Source of the DNA: Acuticoccus kalidii
Lineage (GTDB): Bacteria > Pseudomonadota > Alphaproteobacteria > Rhizobiales > Amorphaceae
DNA: 64,000 bases
Direction: 5' to 3'
NCBI RefSeq assembly: GCF_021556395.1
Contig: NZ_JAKGCS010000024.1
Span: forward strand, 434,001-498,000
Under the pieces are notes generated by a model. That model searched no databases. It saw nothing but the letters and a program-made list of their open reading frames with translations, and had not been told where the DNA came from. The translations under genes and the position numbers were made by a program. Below are positions 8,513 to 17,570 of the stretch, piece after piece (the first letter of the stretch is position 1; every line of letters starts with the position of its first letter).

Positions 8513-9372
8513 CGGGCGAGAACGTCGCCGGGGGACGGAATGGCGAGCACCGCGTCGGCGGCCGGAAGGTCGAGGGTGTAACGGCTGAGCAGTGCGGCGG
8601 TGAAGGCCTCCCGCATCTCGTCCGCCTGCTCGGCGCGCCAGGTTTGGGCGACGGTCTCGCGAATGTCGGCGAGAGGCGGCAGAGCCGGCTCCGAGCGATC
8701 GTTGACGCGGACGAGGTGCGCACCGTACCCGCTCTCGACCGGCCCGCCCCATGCACCGACCGGCTGCGCCGCGAGCGCTGCGGCGAACCCTTCGCCGAAT
8801 GCCCTGTCGATGGCGGGCGCGGGCGTGAGGGAGAGCGAGGCCGGCAGCATCGTTCGCTCGCCGAGAGTGGCGGGATCGGTATCGCCGGCCATCTCGCGAA
8901 TTGCGGCGATATCGGCCTCCGTCGCCCCATCGGGCAGCAAGATCTGCTCGAACGCGAACCGCGCGGGGCGCGTGAATTCCTCACGATTGTCGGCGAGATA
9001 GGCCGCGAGTGTCGCCTCGTCGGGCTCCATCGCCGCCGCGCCGGATTCGGCAAGAAATTGCATTTTCAGCGCGAGGCGTTGGCGGATCACCGCGTCGTCC
9101 TTGTCGAGACCGAGCGCGAGCGCTTCGCGGACGAAGGCCTCTTCACGCGCCCAGTCGGCGATCAGCCGATCGAGCTCCGCCTCGCTCGGCGGCCGGTTCC
9201 ATATGGCGGTGAATTCGGCGGCGAGCCGCCGCGCCTGGTCGGCGGAAAGATCGATCCGGTCTGGAGGAGACGCGGCCGGTTCGCCGCTCACCACGGCGAA
9301 GCCGGCAAAGAGTATCGCACCGAGCGCAAAAAAGTGCAGAAGAGGCGACTTCCAAACCTTGCCGAAAACCAT
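8509..9372 (-). CDS. Parvulin-type peptidyl-prolyl isomerase, membrane-anchored
   Basis: A 287-residue protein with an N-terminal signal anchor (SPLLHFFALGAILFAGFAVV) followed by a periplasmic region. Residues about 40-125 form a SurA-N-like helical segment. About 130-245 is a divergent PpiC-type rotamase domain, with ARFAFEQILLP at its start and GYGAHLVRVNDRSE near its end. It probably helps fold the adjacent membrane or secreted proteins. ATG 9372 has GGAGG five bases upstream. It lies between DUF3604 and HupE-like genes, an arrangement I recall from other proteobacteria. Confidence 0.75.
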   Translation of the reverse strand: MVFGKVWKSPLLHFFALGAILFAGFAVVSGEPAASPPDRIDLSADQARRLAAEFTAIWNRPPSEAELDRLIADWAREEAFVREALALGLDKDDAVIRQRLALKMQFLAESGAAAMEPDEATLAAYLADNREEFTRPARFAFEQILLPDGATEADIAAIREMAGDTDPATLGERTMLPASLSLTPAPAIDRAFGEGFAAALAAQPVGAWGGPVESGYGAHLVRVNDRSEPALPPLADIRETVAQTWRAEQADEMREAFTAALLSRYTLDLPAADAVLAIPSPGDVLAR

Positions 9373-9474
9373 GACGCCTCCAACAAAGCGTGACGGGTCC
9401 GGGGATCATGACGCATTCACGCGGCCATGACGAGGTGCGCGGGCCGGGCTGCCCGCAGCGCCCCACCGACGGCC

Positions 9475-11418
9475 TCACCGCGCGGGCTGGTACCAGATCG
9501 GCGCGGTATAGGCGCGCTCCTGGATGGTCAGCGGCACGGACTCGGGGATGTCGAGATGGAATTTCACCGCGTCATAGGCGGTCCAGCGCGGCGTCGGGAT
9601 CTCGATCACGCGGGCATAATAGAACGCCTTGAGGGACGGATCGAAATCCGGGTCGGTCCACACCGTGCCGAGTTCGGCCGCGCCGATGGTGTTCGTCCAG
9701 CTCGGAAGCGACAGATCGACCGTGTTGCCGACCGGCGGCAGCCGGCCGTCCGCATCGCGGCTGCGCCCGTCCGACCAGGCGACGTCATAAATGCGCTCCT
9801 GCGGCGTGCCGTCGGCATCGAGCCAGCCTTTGATCATCTGGATGCGATCGAGGTTCGCACCCATCGGATCACGCAAGGCATAGACGAGGAAGGTCGGCGC
9901 CCGGGCGCCCTCCGGCGCGGCGGGAAGGTCGGCGCCCATCGGCACGCCATTGTCGTATCCGAGTTGCGCGAGATCGCGCCGAACGGCGTCCTCCTCCTTG
10001 AAGGTCCAACCGCCGAAGAGGCGCACACGCATACGCGGCCCCGTCGTCGCGTAGGCCTCGCGCCGCTCCATCGCGTCGAAGATCGCGCCGCGCGTGTTCT
10101 CCTCGGCCCACACCGCGGTGAGGCCGGAGGCGGAATATTGCCAGGTGTAGATCTTGAAGCTGTCGTCGGCGCTTTTGCCGGAGACGTGCAACGCGCCATC
10201 CTTGATCACCCGGTCGGGTGACGGCTCGTAACTCGCGAACTTGCCGAAGAAGGAGTCCTCGTCCGGGCTCGAGAATGCCGTGTGCGTGTCGGACGCGCCG
10301 ACCATACCGAACTTGAACGGATTGACGCCGATCTGGCTTTCGAGGGCAAGGCCCGATTTGAGGGCGGCGCGGGCGTAACTCCCCGGCAGCATCGCCGGCG
10401 TAACCGCCTGCGAGAAATCGAGATTGCCGACGTCCCACAACTCGAAATCGGCGAAGCGATCCTCCGGCGACAGCAGCGGATGGGCCTCGCCCGTGCCCTT
10501 CATCTGCGTCACCTCGTAAAGTCTCTCCCATTTTTGCCGCGCTTCGGCATATTCCGCGTCGAGCGGCGCGCCGTCGGCGAAATCATCCACCAGCGCGAAC
10601 ATCATCCCGTTCGACAGGTTGCCGTTGTGGGGGATCGCCGTCACATCGCCGCCGGTGGTCGCCTCGTAATTCTCCATCCAGGCCCACAGATCGCGCGGGT
10701 CGGGCGAGCCGAGCGGCGGCGTGGTGGTGTAGGGCACGACGCGGCCAGCCCGCTCCGCCCCGTCGCGAAAGATCACGTTCCGGTGGAGGTTGTTGCCCCT
10801 CACGGGAGAGGTCCACTCGAACCCGACGAACGTCGTGAACACGCCGGGATCGTTGAACTCCTCCGCGGCGGCGATGATGTCGTTCCAGGTCCGCGCATAA
10901 GCGGAATTGCCGGGTTGATAATTGAGCGCATCGCTGAGCTCACCCTGCGAGAACTGCCCGATCAGGCGGAACATCGCGCGGGCCGCCGTCTCGCCGCCGG
11001 CATTGAAGTCCTCGTGATAGGCGCGGCCTGTCGGGTCGGCCATGATGTTGGGCGCCCCATCGATGATGTCGCGGATCGCGCCGAGCGCGTCGGAATGATC
11101 GGTCACGACGTAAAAATCGAACGGGACGCGCACTTTGAGCGGCTGACCGGTGTTCGTCATGATCTGATCGCCGCGCGCGTAGCGATAGGCGTCGCGCGGC
11201 ATCAAGGTCGTCCCGGAGCCCCCGGCATCGGCCGAAAGGCCGGTGTGGACATGGGTGTCGCCGAAATAGACGTTGGTCGGATAGGCGCGGTCGGCATATG
11301 GCGAATAGGGCCGGCCCTTGAGTGTGCCGGCGACGGTGTCGACCGGTGGTGTGGTCTGCGCCTGAGCCGCGACGGAAAAGGAAGCGGCGAGCCCGATGAG
11401 CGTTGCGATCCGAAACAT
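9475..11418 (-). CDS. DUF3604 secreted protein, PHP-like metal site
   Basis: A 647-residue protein with a signal peptide (MFRIATLIGLAASFSVAAQA) and then a full-length DUF3604 domain. Metal-ligand-like motifs are spread through it: YFGDTHVHTG near the N-terminus, YVVTDHSDALG, AIPHNGNLSN and GMVGASDTHTAF. Their order resembles PHP-type metallohydrolases, so a periplasmic metal-dependent hydrolase is plausible though unproven. ATG 11418 is chosen because it opens the signal peptide; 28 upstream in-frame residues lack one. It leads an operon with the PPIase (103-bp gap) and HupE-like protein. Confidence 0.82.
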   Translation of the reverse strand: MFRIATLIGLAASFSVAAQAQTTPPVDTVAGTLKGRPYSPYADRAYPTNVYFGDTHVHTGLSADAGGSGTTLMPRDAYRYARGDQIMTNTGQPLKVRVPFDFYVVTDHSDALGAIRDIIDGAPNIMADPTGRAYHEDFNAGGETAARAMFRLIGQFSQGELSDALNYQPGNSAYARTWNDIIAAAEEFNDPGVFTTFVGFEWTSPVRGNNLHRNVIFRDGAERAGRVVPYTTTPPLGSPDPRDLWAWMENYEATTGGDVTAIPHNGNLSNGMMFALVDDFADGAPLDAEYAEARQKWERLYEVTQMKGTGEAHPLLSPEDRFADFELWDVGNLDFSQAVTPAMLPGSYARAALKSGLALESQIGVNPFKFGMVGASDTHTAFSSPDEDSFFGKFASYEPSPDRVIKDGALHVSGKSADDSFKIYTWQYSASGLTAVWAEENTRGAIFDAMERREAYATTGPRMRVRLFGGWTFKEEDAVRRDLAQLGYDNGVPMGADLPAAPEGARAPTFLVYALRDPMGANLDRIQMIKGWLDADGTPQERIYDVAWSDGRSRDADGRLPPVGNTVDLSLPSWTNTIGAAELGTVWTDPDFDPSLKAFYYARVIEIPTPRWTAYDAVKFHLDIPESVPLTIQERAYTAPIWYQPAR

Positions 11419-11784
11419 GATTCCAGCCCCGCAATAATGTTGCCTCAGTCGTAACCCGAACCCGGACCGCGGTCCGCGCACCCATGGGGTCGGCCGAACC
11501 AACGCACCGACGCGTCGCCCCAGCCGGCGACGCGGCCGACGGCCCCGCCATCAGCCCCTCGGCATCCCGCTTGCCCGAATACTGTCACTCGCCTCGATAT
11601 TCATGTGAAAATCGGGTCGCTATGCGATCATCGGCGCCCCGACTTGCACAAGAGCAACAACAAAACTCAATATACCGCAAGTATATCACACGTTCCCCGG
11701 CAAGACGAGCATCCACGCCCGGTCACGCGACACGGCGCGTTGCGGCGGCCTCGCTGCCGGCGCGTGCGCTCTCGGCCTGCGCGG

Positions 11785-11796
11785 GATAACGTTATC
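11785..11796. promoter_or_regulatory. Perfect palindrome GATAACGTTATC upstream of hutF
   Basis: A 12-bp perfect palindrome with a central AACGTT, the style of LacI-family operators, 71 bases before the hutF start. No LacI-family gene is in the window. It does not match the TTGTATATACAA-like site known for HutC. Confidence 0.45.
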
Positions 11797-11801
11797 GGCA
11801 A

Positions 11802-11843
11802 CACCGTCATGCCGGCGCGCCGCCGCGCCGACATGCGACGGTG
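11802..11843 (+). other. Long imperfect hairpin just upstream of hutF
   Basis: CACCGTCATGCCGGCGCG pairs with CGCGCCGACATGCGACGGTG, with one mismatch and a two-base bulge. It ends 13 bases before the hutF ribosome binding site, so it could be a leader attenuator or an upstream terminator. Confidence 0.4.
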
Positions 11844-11866
11844 GGCATGACGGTCGAGGGGGCCGA

Positions 11867-13225
11867 ATGGACCGGATCTTTGCCAGCGAGGCGCTCCTAC
11901 CGGGCGGCTGGGCACGCGATGTCGCGATCGTCATCGATGGCGGGCGCATCGCCTCCGTCACCCCGAACGCCGCGCCGGATGGGCTCCGCGTCGACGCTCT
12001 CCTTCCGGCACCCGCGAACCTTCACAGCCACGCCTTTCAGCGCGCGATGGCAGGGCTCACCGAGTTCCGCGGGCCGGATCCGGCCGACAGCTTCTGGACG
12101 TGGCGGCAGCTCATGTTCCGTTTTCTCGACCGCCTGACACCCGATCATGTGGAGGCGATCGCCGCCTTCGTGCAGATGGAGATGCTGGAGGCCGGGTACG
12201 GCGCCAGCGTCGAGTTCCATTATATCCACCACGCACCGGGCGGCGCGGCCTATGCCCGGCTCGGCGAGATGTCCGAGCGGATCGCCGCCGCCGCCGCTCA
12301 ATCGGGGATCGGATTGACGCTGCTGCCCGTCCTCTACCAGCAGGGCGGCTGCGATGGGCGCCCCCTCACGGCCGGTCAAATCCGCTTCGGCAACACGCTC
12401 GACGCGTTCGCCCGCCTGATCGACGCCGCCAAGACCGCACTCGCCCCCCTCCCCGACGCGGGCCTCGGCCTCGCGATCCACTCTTTGCGCGCCGTCGCCC
12501 CGGCGTCGATGCGCGAGGCGCTCGGCCTCCTCGCGGACGGCCCGATCCATATGCACCTTGCCGAGCAGGTCGCCGAGGTGAAGGAGGTCGAAGCCGCGCT
12601 CGGAGCGCGCCCCGTCACCTGGGCGCTCGCCAATCTGCCGGTCGATCCGCGTTGGTGCCTCATCCATTCGACCCAGATGACCCCGGAGGAGACGGTCGCG
12701 CTCGCCGCCACGGGCGCGGTCGCCGGCCTCTGTCCGATCACCGAAAGCAATCTCGGTGACGGGATTTTCGATGGCGTCCGCTATCTCGGCGCGGGCGGAC
12801 GCATCGGCGTCGGCTCCGATTCCAATATCCGCATCCGCCTCGCCGAGGAGCTGCGCACGCTGGAGCACACCCAGCGCCTCCATCATCGCGGCCGCGCGAT
12901 GCTCGCCGAACGGGCCCGCTCGACCGGCCGCCGGCTCTGGGAGGCCGTCGCCGCCGGCGGAGCCCAGGCCGCTCGGCGCCAAAGCGGCCGCATCGAGGCG
13001 GGCGCGCTCGCCGATCTCGTCAGCCTTCGCGGCGACGATGTCGATCTCATGGGCCTTGCCGGCGACACGCGTCTCGATGCGTTCGTCTTCGCGGCGGGCG
13101 ATGGATGCGTGAGCGATGTCTGGTCGGCCGGCCGTCACCTGGTGCGCAACGGGCGGCACCAACGGCGCGAGGCGATCGAAACGCGCTACCGCCGTGCGCT
13201 CGCCGATCTGCGCGCCGCACTCTGA
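11867..13225 (+). CDS. hutF: Formimidoylglutamate deiminase (HutF)
   Basis: A 452-residue amidohydrolase that converts N-formimidoyl-L-glutamate to N-formylglutamate and ammonia in the five-step histidine degradation route. Visible metal and catalytic residues are HSHAFQR (H53, H55), HMHLAEQ (H228/H230), IHSTQ (H267) and GSDSN (D318), with LLPVLYQQGG typical of HutF. The length is normal. ATG 11867 follows a strong GAGGGGG. No other hut gene (hutH, hutU, hutI, hutG, hutC) is in the window, so the rest of the pathway must lie elsewhere. Confidence 0.9.
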   Translation: MDRIFASEALLPGGWARDVAIVIDGGRIASVTPNAAPDGLRVDALLPAPANLHSHAFQRAMAGLTEFRGPDPADSFWTWRQLMFRFLDRLTPDHVEAIAAFVQMEMLEAGYGASVEFHYIHHAPGGAAYARLGEMSERIAAAAAQSGIGLTLLPVLYQQGGCDGRPLTAGQIRFGNTLDAFARLIDAAKTALAPLPDAGLGLAIHSLRAVAPASMREALGLLADGPIHMHLAEQVAEVKEVEAALGARPVTWALANLPVDPRWCLIHSTQMTPEETVALAATGAVAGLCPITESNLGDGIFDGVRYLGAGGRIGVGSDSNIRIRLAEELRTLEHTQRLHHRGRAMLAERARSTGRRLWEAVAAGGAQAARRQSGRIEAGALADLVSLRGDDVDLMGLAGDTRLDAFVFAAGDGCVSDVWSAGRHLVRNGRHQRREAIETRYRRALADLRAAL

Positions 13226-13348
13226 CCGCCACAACCGCGGCGACGGTCTGCCATCGCCGCCCCGCCGGCACACGATTTGAGGCGACTGGATTCCGCGTGC
13301 TAGGCTCGCGCCATGAATATGATTTCAATTCTATAATATTGCGCCGGC

Positions 13349-14056
13349 GTGCCCCATCTCTTCGTCAACCGGCCCCGCATTCACGCTGTGCTCGCCGACC
13401 GGCCGAGCCTGCGCGAAGAGTTCAAATGGGAGACGATCAATGCGATCGTCTACAAAATCGGCGGGCTTTTGTTCATCGCCGGCAGCTTCTGCTTTTTCCC
13501 GCGCTGGAGCGCCTATGCCGATCTCGGCGCGTGGATCTTCATCGCCGGATCGCTCTTCTATCTTCTGGTGACGAGCCACGACATGGCGGAGGTTCTGCGC
13601 CTCGCGCGGGAGCGGAACGCGCCGCCGACCGTCTGGGACCGGCTCGAGTTCAGCGCCGCCGTCGCCTACCTCACCGGCACGATCCTCTTTACAGTGGGCA
13701 GCGTCTTCTTTTTGTCGATCGTCGGGCTCAACACGGCGGGCGCGTGGTGCTTCGTGATCGGCAGCGTGCTCTTCATCGTCGGGGCGACGATCAATGTGCT
13801 TCAGATCACGCAAGCCGACAGCATGATCACCTTGCAGCTCATGAACCTGACCGCGCTCACCTTCGTGATGGGATCGCTGTTGTTTACCGTCGCGTCTGTT
13901 CCCTATCTCTGGTCCGTCGACAATGCCGATGACGCGTGGATGATCGATGCGTTCGTCGCCTGGCAATATGTGGTCGGAAGCGCCCTTTTCTTTCTCGGCG
14001 GCGTCTTCAACTATTGGCGCGCCTTCATCGTCATCCGCGCCGCGGCCGAAACCTGA
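13349..14056 (+). CDS. YrhK-repeat integral membrane protein
   Basis: A 235-residue protein with six or more helices. Three repeats of about 60 residues share the pattern G-x-L-L/F-F-x-x-G-S followed by a second G-S pair: GGLLFIAGSFCFF/AWIFIAGSLF, TGTILFTVGSVFF/CFVIGSVLFIVG, and FVMGSLLFTVAS/YVVGSALFFLGG. This pattern matches the YrhK-like domain (PF14145). The GTG at 13349 is the first usable start, because the frame is closed by TAA at 13334. Function is unknown. It precedes hsp20 on the same strand. Confidence 0.7.
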   Translation: MPHLFVNRPRIHAVLADRPSLREEFKWETINAIVYKIGGLLFIAGSFCFFPRWSAYADLGAWIFIAGSLFYLLVTSHDMAEVLRLARERNAPPTVWDRLEFSAAVAYLTGTILFTVGSVFFLSIVGLNTAGAWCFVIGSVLFIVGATINVLQITQADSMITLQLMNLTALTFVMGSLLFTVASVPYLWSVDNADDAWMIDAFVAWQYVVGSALFFLGGVFNYWRAFIVIRAAAET

Positions 14057-14077
14057 CGGTCGGCCGTTGAATCGCGA

Positions 14078-14091
14078 TTGACGATTCGCAA
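14078..14091. promoter_or_regulatory. Weak FNR/FixK-like box upstream of hsp20
   Basis: TTGACGATTCGCAA has the TTG-N8-CAA core but only one perfect half-site. Its centre is about 87 bases before the hsp20 start, which would put a class-II transcription start about 46 bases upstream of the ATG. Confidence 0.35.
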
Positions 14092-14171
14092 TTCCGGCCG
14101 CCCCTCCTGCCCTATCCCTGCCGTTCAGGCCGCCCCAAGGCGGGCGCGGCCCTATCGAAGGGCACACCGTC

Positions 14172-14657
14172 ATGAACTTGCCATTCCTCAAGAAACACAC
14201 GGACGCCGTCCCGGTGAACGTGAGCCCGTTCGTCTCCCTGCAGCGCGAGGTCGAGCGTGTCTTCTCCGATTTCAATCGCGGCTGGCCGAGCCTTTCCTTC
14301 GATTGGCCACGCGTCTCCGTGCCCCGCATGGATATCGTCGAGAAGGACGGGCGCATCGAGATGTCGGCCGAGTTGCCGGGCCTTGAAGACAAAGACGTGC
14401 AGATCGAAGTCAGCGACAATGTCCTGACGATCAAAGGCGAGAAGAAGACCGAACGCGAGGAAAAGGACAGCGACAATTGCTATCTGTCCGAGCGGACATA
14501 CGGATCCTTCACGCGGGTGATCGAGCTTCCCGAGGGCACCAAAGCGGAAGACGTCAAGGCGAAGATGGCAAAGGGTGTTCTCACCATCACCATTCCGAAG
14601 CCGGCCGAGTTCGCCAAATCCTCGTCGAAAAAGATCGCCATCGAAACGTCCGCCTGA
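14172..14657 (+). CDS. Small heat shock protein, Hsp20/alpha-crystallin family
   Basis: A 161-residue ATP-independent holdase chaperone. The alpha-crystallin domain spans about residues 50-150, starting at PRMDIVEKDGRIEMSAELPG. It includes the conserved LTIKGEK strand, a SERTYGSFTRVIELP segment and the end strand GVLTITIPK. The N-terminal arm contains VSPFVSLQREVERVFSDF. Length is normal for class A/B bacterial sHsps. The 5' leader has a GC-rich hairpin (14128-14151) but no clear ROSE thermometer. A weak FixK-like box lies upstream, consistent with sHsp control by low oxygen as well as heat. Confidence 0.92.
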   Translation: MNLPFLKKHTDAVPVNVSPFVSLQREVERVFSDFNRGWPSLSFDWPRVSVPRMDIVEKDGRIEMSAELPGLEDKDVQIEVSDNVLTIKGEKKTEREEKDSDNCYLSERTYGSFTRVIELPEGTKAEDVKAKMAKGVLTITIPKPAEFAKSSSKKIAIETSA

Positions 14658-14802
14658 CCCCGGCCGATGCGATCCGATGCGCGCCGCCCGCCGGGGCGAT
14701 GGTCCCTCCATGCGCCTCTCATGCTGGTCGAGGCCGTCAACGCCCTGGGCGTTCGCTCCGTTTTGGCTGTATATTGGCAGGGTTTGATGGACCGTGGCGC
14801 AC

Positions 14803-16770
14803 ATGGAGCAGAAACCGACCGACACGGACGGCGAGCGTGGCGCCGGACAACAGCACGTCTCAGCGCTCCGGTCCGCCGATATTGGGGACGGCGAGATCAT
14901 GCGGCGATCGGCGCTGGTGATTGCACTCGGGCTCATCGCCAACGGCCTGATCCTCGCCATCGACCTCACATTGCCCCGGCAATACGCGACTGCCATCCTC
15001 TATGCCGTGCCGATCCTCGCGGCCTTCTGGCTGCCGTCTCCGCGCGCCACCATCATTCTCGCGCTCGCGGGAAGCGCCTGCTCCGTGATCGGCTATGCAA
15101 TGACGCCGGTCGCGCCGCCAAGCGGTCCGATCGAAACGATGATCTACCGGATCGCCGCGCTCGCCGTCCTGTGGGGCACGGCAATCCTCGCGATCCGGCA
15201 CCAGATCTCCCGGGCGCTCGCCGAACGGTCGACCACGATAGGGCGCCATCAGACCGCGCTCCTGCAAGCCATCCTCGACACCGCGCCCGACGCGCTGATC
15301 GTCATCGACAAAGACGGCGTCATCCAGTCGTTCAGCCGCTCGGCCGAACTCCTCTTCGGCTATGACGCGGCCGACGCGATCGGGCGCAACATCGTCATGT
15401 TGATGCCGCATGGCGACCGTGAGGAGCACCACCTCTATCTCGAACGTTATTTGCGCACGGGAGAGCGGCGCATCATCGGGATCGGACGCGTCGTGGAGGC
15501 CGAGACGAAAGACGGCATCACCATCCCCGTCGAGCTTTCGGTGGGCGAGGCGCGGGTCTCCAATCACCGGGTCTTTATCGGCTTCATTCGCGACCTGTCG
15601 GCCCGTATGCGGATCGAGGAAGAGTTGCGCCAGGCCCAGAAAATGGAGGCGATCGGCCAACTGACCGGCGGCATCGCGCACGACTTCAACAACCTTCTCT
15701 TGGTGATCGCCGGAAATCTCGAGCTGATCGAGGCGCACCCCGAACGACCCGACCCCATCGCGCTCAAGGAAGCGCGGGAGGCGGTCGAGCTCGGCACCAA
15801 CCTCACGGCGCGCCTCCTCGCATTCGGCCGCAAGCAAGCGCTCGACCCCAAAGAGGTCGACCTTGCCGAACTCGTCGACGGGGTCGCCTCGATGCTGCGC
15901 CGGACGCTCGGCGACGAGATCGAGATCATCCTCGACATCCGCGACACGCCGGGCAAAGCCGTCGTCGATGCGGCGCAGCTCCAAACGGCGCTGATCAACC
16001 TCGCGATCAATGCGCGCGACGCGATGCCCGACGGCGGCCGCCTCGTGATTTCCGTCTTCGACACCGAGCTCGATGCAAACTACGCGCGGAACTTTCCCGA
16101 GGTCCGACTCGGCCGCTATATCGCGGTCCAGGTGACCGACAACGGCGCGGGAATGGACGAGGAGGCGCGCGAACATGCCTTCGAGCCGTTTTTCACGACG
16201 AAGCCGCTCGGCACGGGCAACGGGCTCGGCCTGTCGATGGTCTACGGTTTCGCCAAACAGTCCAACGGCCATGTGGAGATCGACAGCGCCCGCGGCCGCG
16301 GCACGACCGTCACGCTCTACCTTCCCCACGCCGAGGACGAACGGCGGCGCGCCCGTCCGGCTCAGGCCGAGACCACCGCCGAGATGGGGCGCGGCGAAAC
16401 GATCCTCGTCGTCGAGGACGATCCGCGTGTCCGGCGCGTCGCGGTCGCCCGTCTGAGGGAGATCGGATATTTGACCGCGGAGGCGAGCAGCGGTCCCGAT
16501 GCGTTGCGACAGTTGCGGACGATGCCGCACGTCGATCTCCTCTTCACCGATGTCGTCATGAGCGACGGGATGTCGGGCTTTGAGCTCGCGCGCCTCGCGC
16601 GGGCGGAGATGCCCAGGCTGCGCATCCTCTTCACCTCCGGCTATGCCGGCCTAGACACCGTCTCCCGCGAGACGAACATGCTGCCCGAGATGAGCGAAAT
16701 GCTCCGCAAACCCTATTCGAGGCAGAAATTGGCCCGCACGGTGCGCACGATCCTCGACAAGCCGGATTGA
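14803..16770 (+). CDS. Membrane hybrid sensor histidine kinase with FixL-like PAS domain
   Basis: A 655-residue protein with four N-terminal membrane helices (about 35-135), then PAS, HisKA, HATPase and receiver domains. The PAS segment has [17 protein letters not shown] and [10 protein letters not shown]. In FixL the equivalent places hold the heme-binding His and the distal Arg; here they are H209 and R229. Kinase motifs are GGIAHDFNN (H293), [10 protein letters not shown] and DNGAGM, with GNGLGLSM as the G2 box. The receiver has VVEDD and LLFTDVVMS (D583). Sinorhizobium FixL also has four membrane helices but no receiver. An oxygen sensor feeding a phosphorelay is plausible; heme binding needs testing. 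GTG 14794 is an alternative start. Confidence 0.88.
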   Translation: MEQKPTDTDGERGAGQQHVSALRSADIGDGEIMRRSALVIALGLIANGLILAIDLTLPRQYATAILYAVPILAAFWLPSPRATIILALAGSACSVIGYAMTPVAPPSGPIETMIYRIAALAVLWGTAILAIRHQISRALAERSTTIGRHQTALLQAILDTAPDALIVIDKDGVIQSFSRSAELLFGYDAADAIGRNIVMLMPHGDREEHHLYLERYLRTGERRIIGIGRVVEAETKDGITIPVELSVGEARVSNHRVFIGFIRDLSARMRIEEELRQAQKMEAIGQLTGGIAHDFNNLLLVIAGNLELIEAHPERPDPIALKEAREAVELGTNLTARLLAFGRKQALDPKEVDLAELVDGVASMLRRTLGDEIEIILDIRDTPGKAVVDAAQLQTALINLAINARDAMPDGGRLVISVFDTELDANYARNFPEVRLGRYIAVQVTDNGAGMDEEAREHAFEPFFTTKPLGTGNGLGLSMVYGFAKQSNGHVEIDSARGRGTTVTLYLPHAEDERRRARPAQAETTAEMGRGETILVVEDDPRVRRVAVARLREIGYLTAEASSGPDALRQLRTMPHVDLLFTDVVMSDGMSGFELARLARAEMPRLRILFTSGYAGLDTVSRETNMLPEMSEMLRKPYSRQKLARTVRTILDKPD

Positions 16771-16806
16771 GAGCCCGCGAGGCGGCCGCGCCGGCGCGCG
16801 GCTCTC
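16769..16806. terminator. Bidirectional hairpin between convergent kinase and BON genes
   Basis: GAGAGCC (16769-16775) and GGCTCTC (16800-16806) pair, with further GC pairing inside. It covers the 46-bp gap between the two converging stops. Confidence 0.45.
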
Positions 16807-16816
16807 CCGCCCGCGC

Positions 16817-17467
16817 TCAGGTGACCTTGATGTGGTCCTCCACCGCCACGACGCCGGGCGCCTTCCAGACGGCCGCCTTCACGAGTTCTTTCTCGTAGAG
16901 CGCCTTCACCTCGCCGCCGAGCCGCACGACCCCGTCTTTGACGTCGATATCGAGATTGGCCGCCTCGAGGTCGGCATTGCGGTGCAACGCGCGCACGATC
17001 TCGCGCTTCACCTCCGACTTTACGGCGTGCGGGACGACCTTCAGGAGGTTGCTGACCGACTTCACGCCGCCGATCCGCGCGACGTGCGCCTCCACCACCT
17101 CGCGCTGGAAGTGCCAGTCGACTTCGCCGCTGAGGGTCACGGCGCCGTCGCGCACTTCGGCCTGGATCTTATCGTGCGGCAGCGCCGGATCCCATTCGAG
17201 CACGTGGGCGATGCGCTTTGCGAGGGCGCTATCGTCATAGGGCTGCACCGTCCCGAGCACGACCCGGATATCCTCCGCGATCGAAACCACCCCGCGCACG
17301 CGTTTGACGGCGCGTTCGGCCGCCTTTCGCTCCGGATAGGTGTAGACGGTGCCCGACAGCGTCACCGCGCCGTCGACCACCGAGACCACGATATCCGACA
17401 TATTGACCTCGGGGTCCCATTCGAGTTCGGCCAAGATATCGGTCTTGATGTCCTTGTCGCTGCGCAT
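16817..17467 (-). CDS. Three-BON-domain protein
   Basis: A 216-residue protein made of three BON domains of about 65-70 residues each. Each carries the hydrophobic strand-glycine pattern: VVDGAVTLSGTVYTYPER, VRDGAVTLSGEVDWHFQR and VKDGVVRLGGEVKALYEK. No signal peptide is visible, so it may be cytoplasmic. BON domains bind membranes or other ligands, and such proteins are often induced by osmotic or stationary-phase stress. ATG 17467 has GAGGGAG upstream; the next 20 upstream in-frame residues look non-coding. A perfect FNR/FixK box is centred about 70 bases upstream. Confidence 0.85.
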   Translation of the reverse strand: MRSDKDIKTDILAELEWDPEVNMSDIVVSVVDGAVTLSGTVYTYPERKAAERAVKRVRGVVSIAEDIRVVLGTVQPYDDSALAKRIAHVLEWDPALPHDKIQAEVRDGAVTLSGEVDWHFQREVVEAHVARIGGVKSVSNLLKVVPHAVKSEVKREIVRALHRNADLEAANLDIDVKDGVVRLGGEVKALYEKELVKAAVWKAPGVVAVEDHIKVT

Positions 17468-17530
17468 CGCGGCTGCTCCCTCGCCCGGCCTGTCGGAACG
17501 AAAGTGAATTGCCCGGCGACGGCCCACCGC

Positions 17531-17544
17531 TTGACAACCGTCAA
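17531..17544 (-). promoter_or_regulatory. FNR/FixK box upstream of the BON gene
   Basis: TTGACAACCGTCAA is a perfect TTGAC-N4-GTCAA dyad. Its centre (17537.5) lies about 70 bp before the BON start, the right distance for a site at -41.5 with a 29-base leader. Confidence 0.7.
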
Positions 17545-17570
17545 GCCGCGGGCCGCCCGCCGAGCCGCCG

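Larger units (their letters stand above)
11419..11866. other. Intergenic region between DUF3604 and hutF
   Basis: This 448-bp divergent region holds no convincing gene. Its AT-richer centre (about 11595-11690) probably carries promoters. Separate entries list a 12-bp palindrome and a long hairpin. ATATAC-N5-GTATAT at 11670-11686 is a further dyad of possible operator type. Confidence 0.5.

Noticed and set aside
11670..11686. ATATAC-N5-GTATAT as a HutC operator
   Set aside because: It lacks the TTGT...ACAA flanks of known HutC sites, so I only note it as a dyad.
11484..11789. Plus-strand open frame in the DUF3604/hutF gap
   Set aside because: Low-complexity, basic translation with no start signal; overlaps the AT-rich promoter zone.
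13313..13336. Seven-codon frame MNMISIL just before the YrhK-like gene
   Set aside because: It ends at TAA 13334 and has no ribosome binding site or regulatory codon pattern, so it is not supported as a leader peptide.
14128..14151. GC-rich hairpin in the hsp20 leader as a ROSE RNA thermometer
   Set aside because: The hairpin does not cover the ribosome binding site, and the conserved ROSE anti-Shine-Dalgarno segment is not visible.
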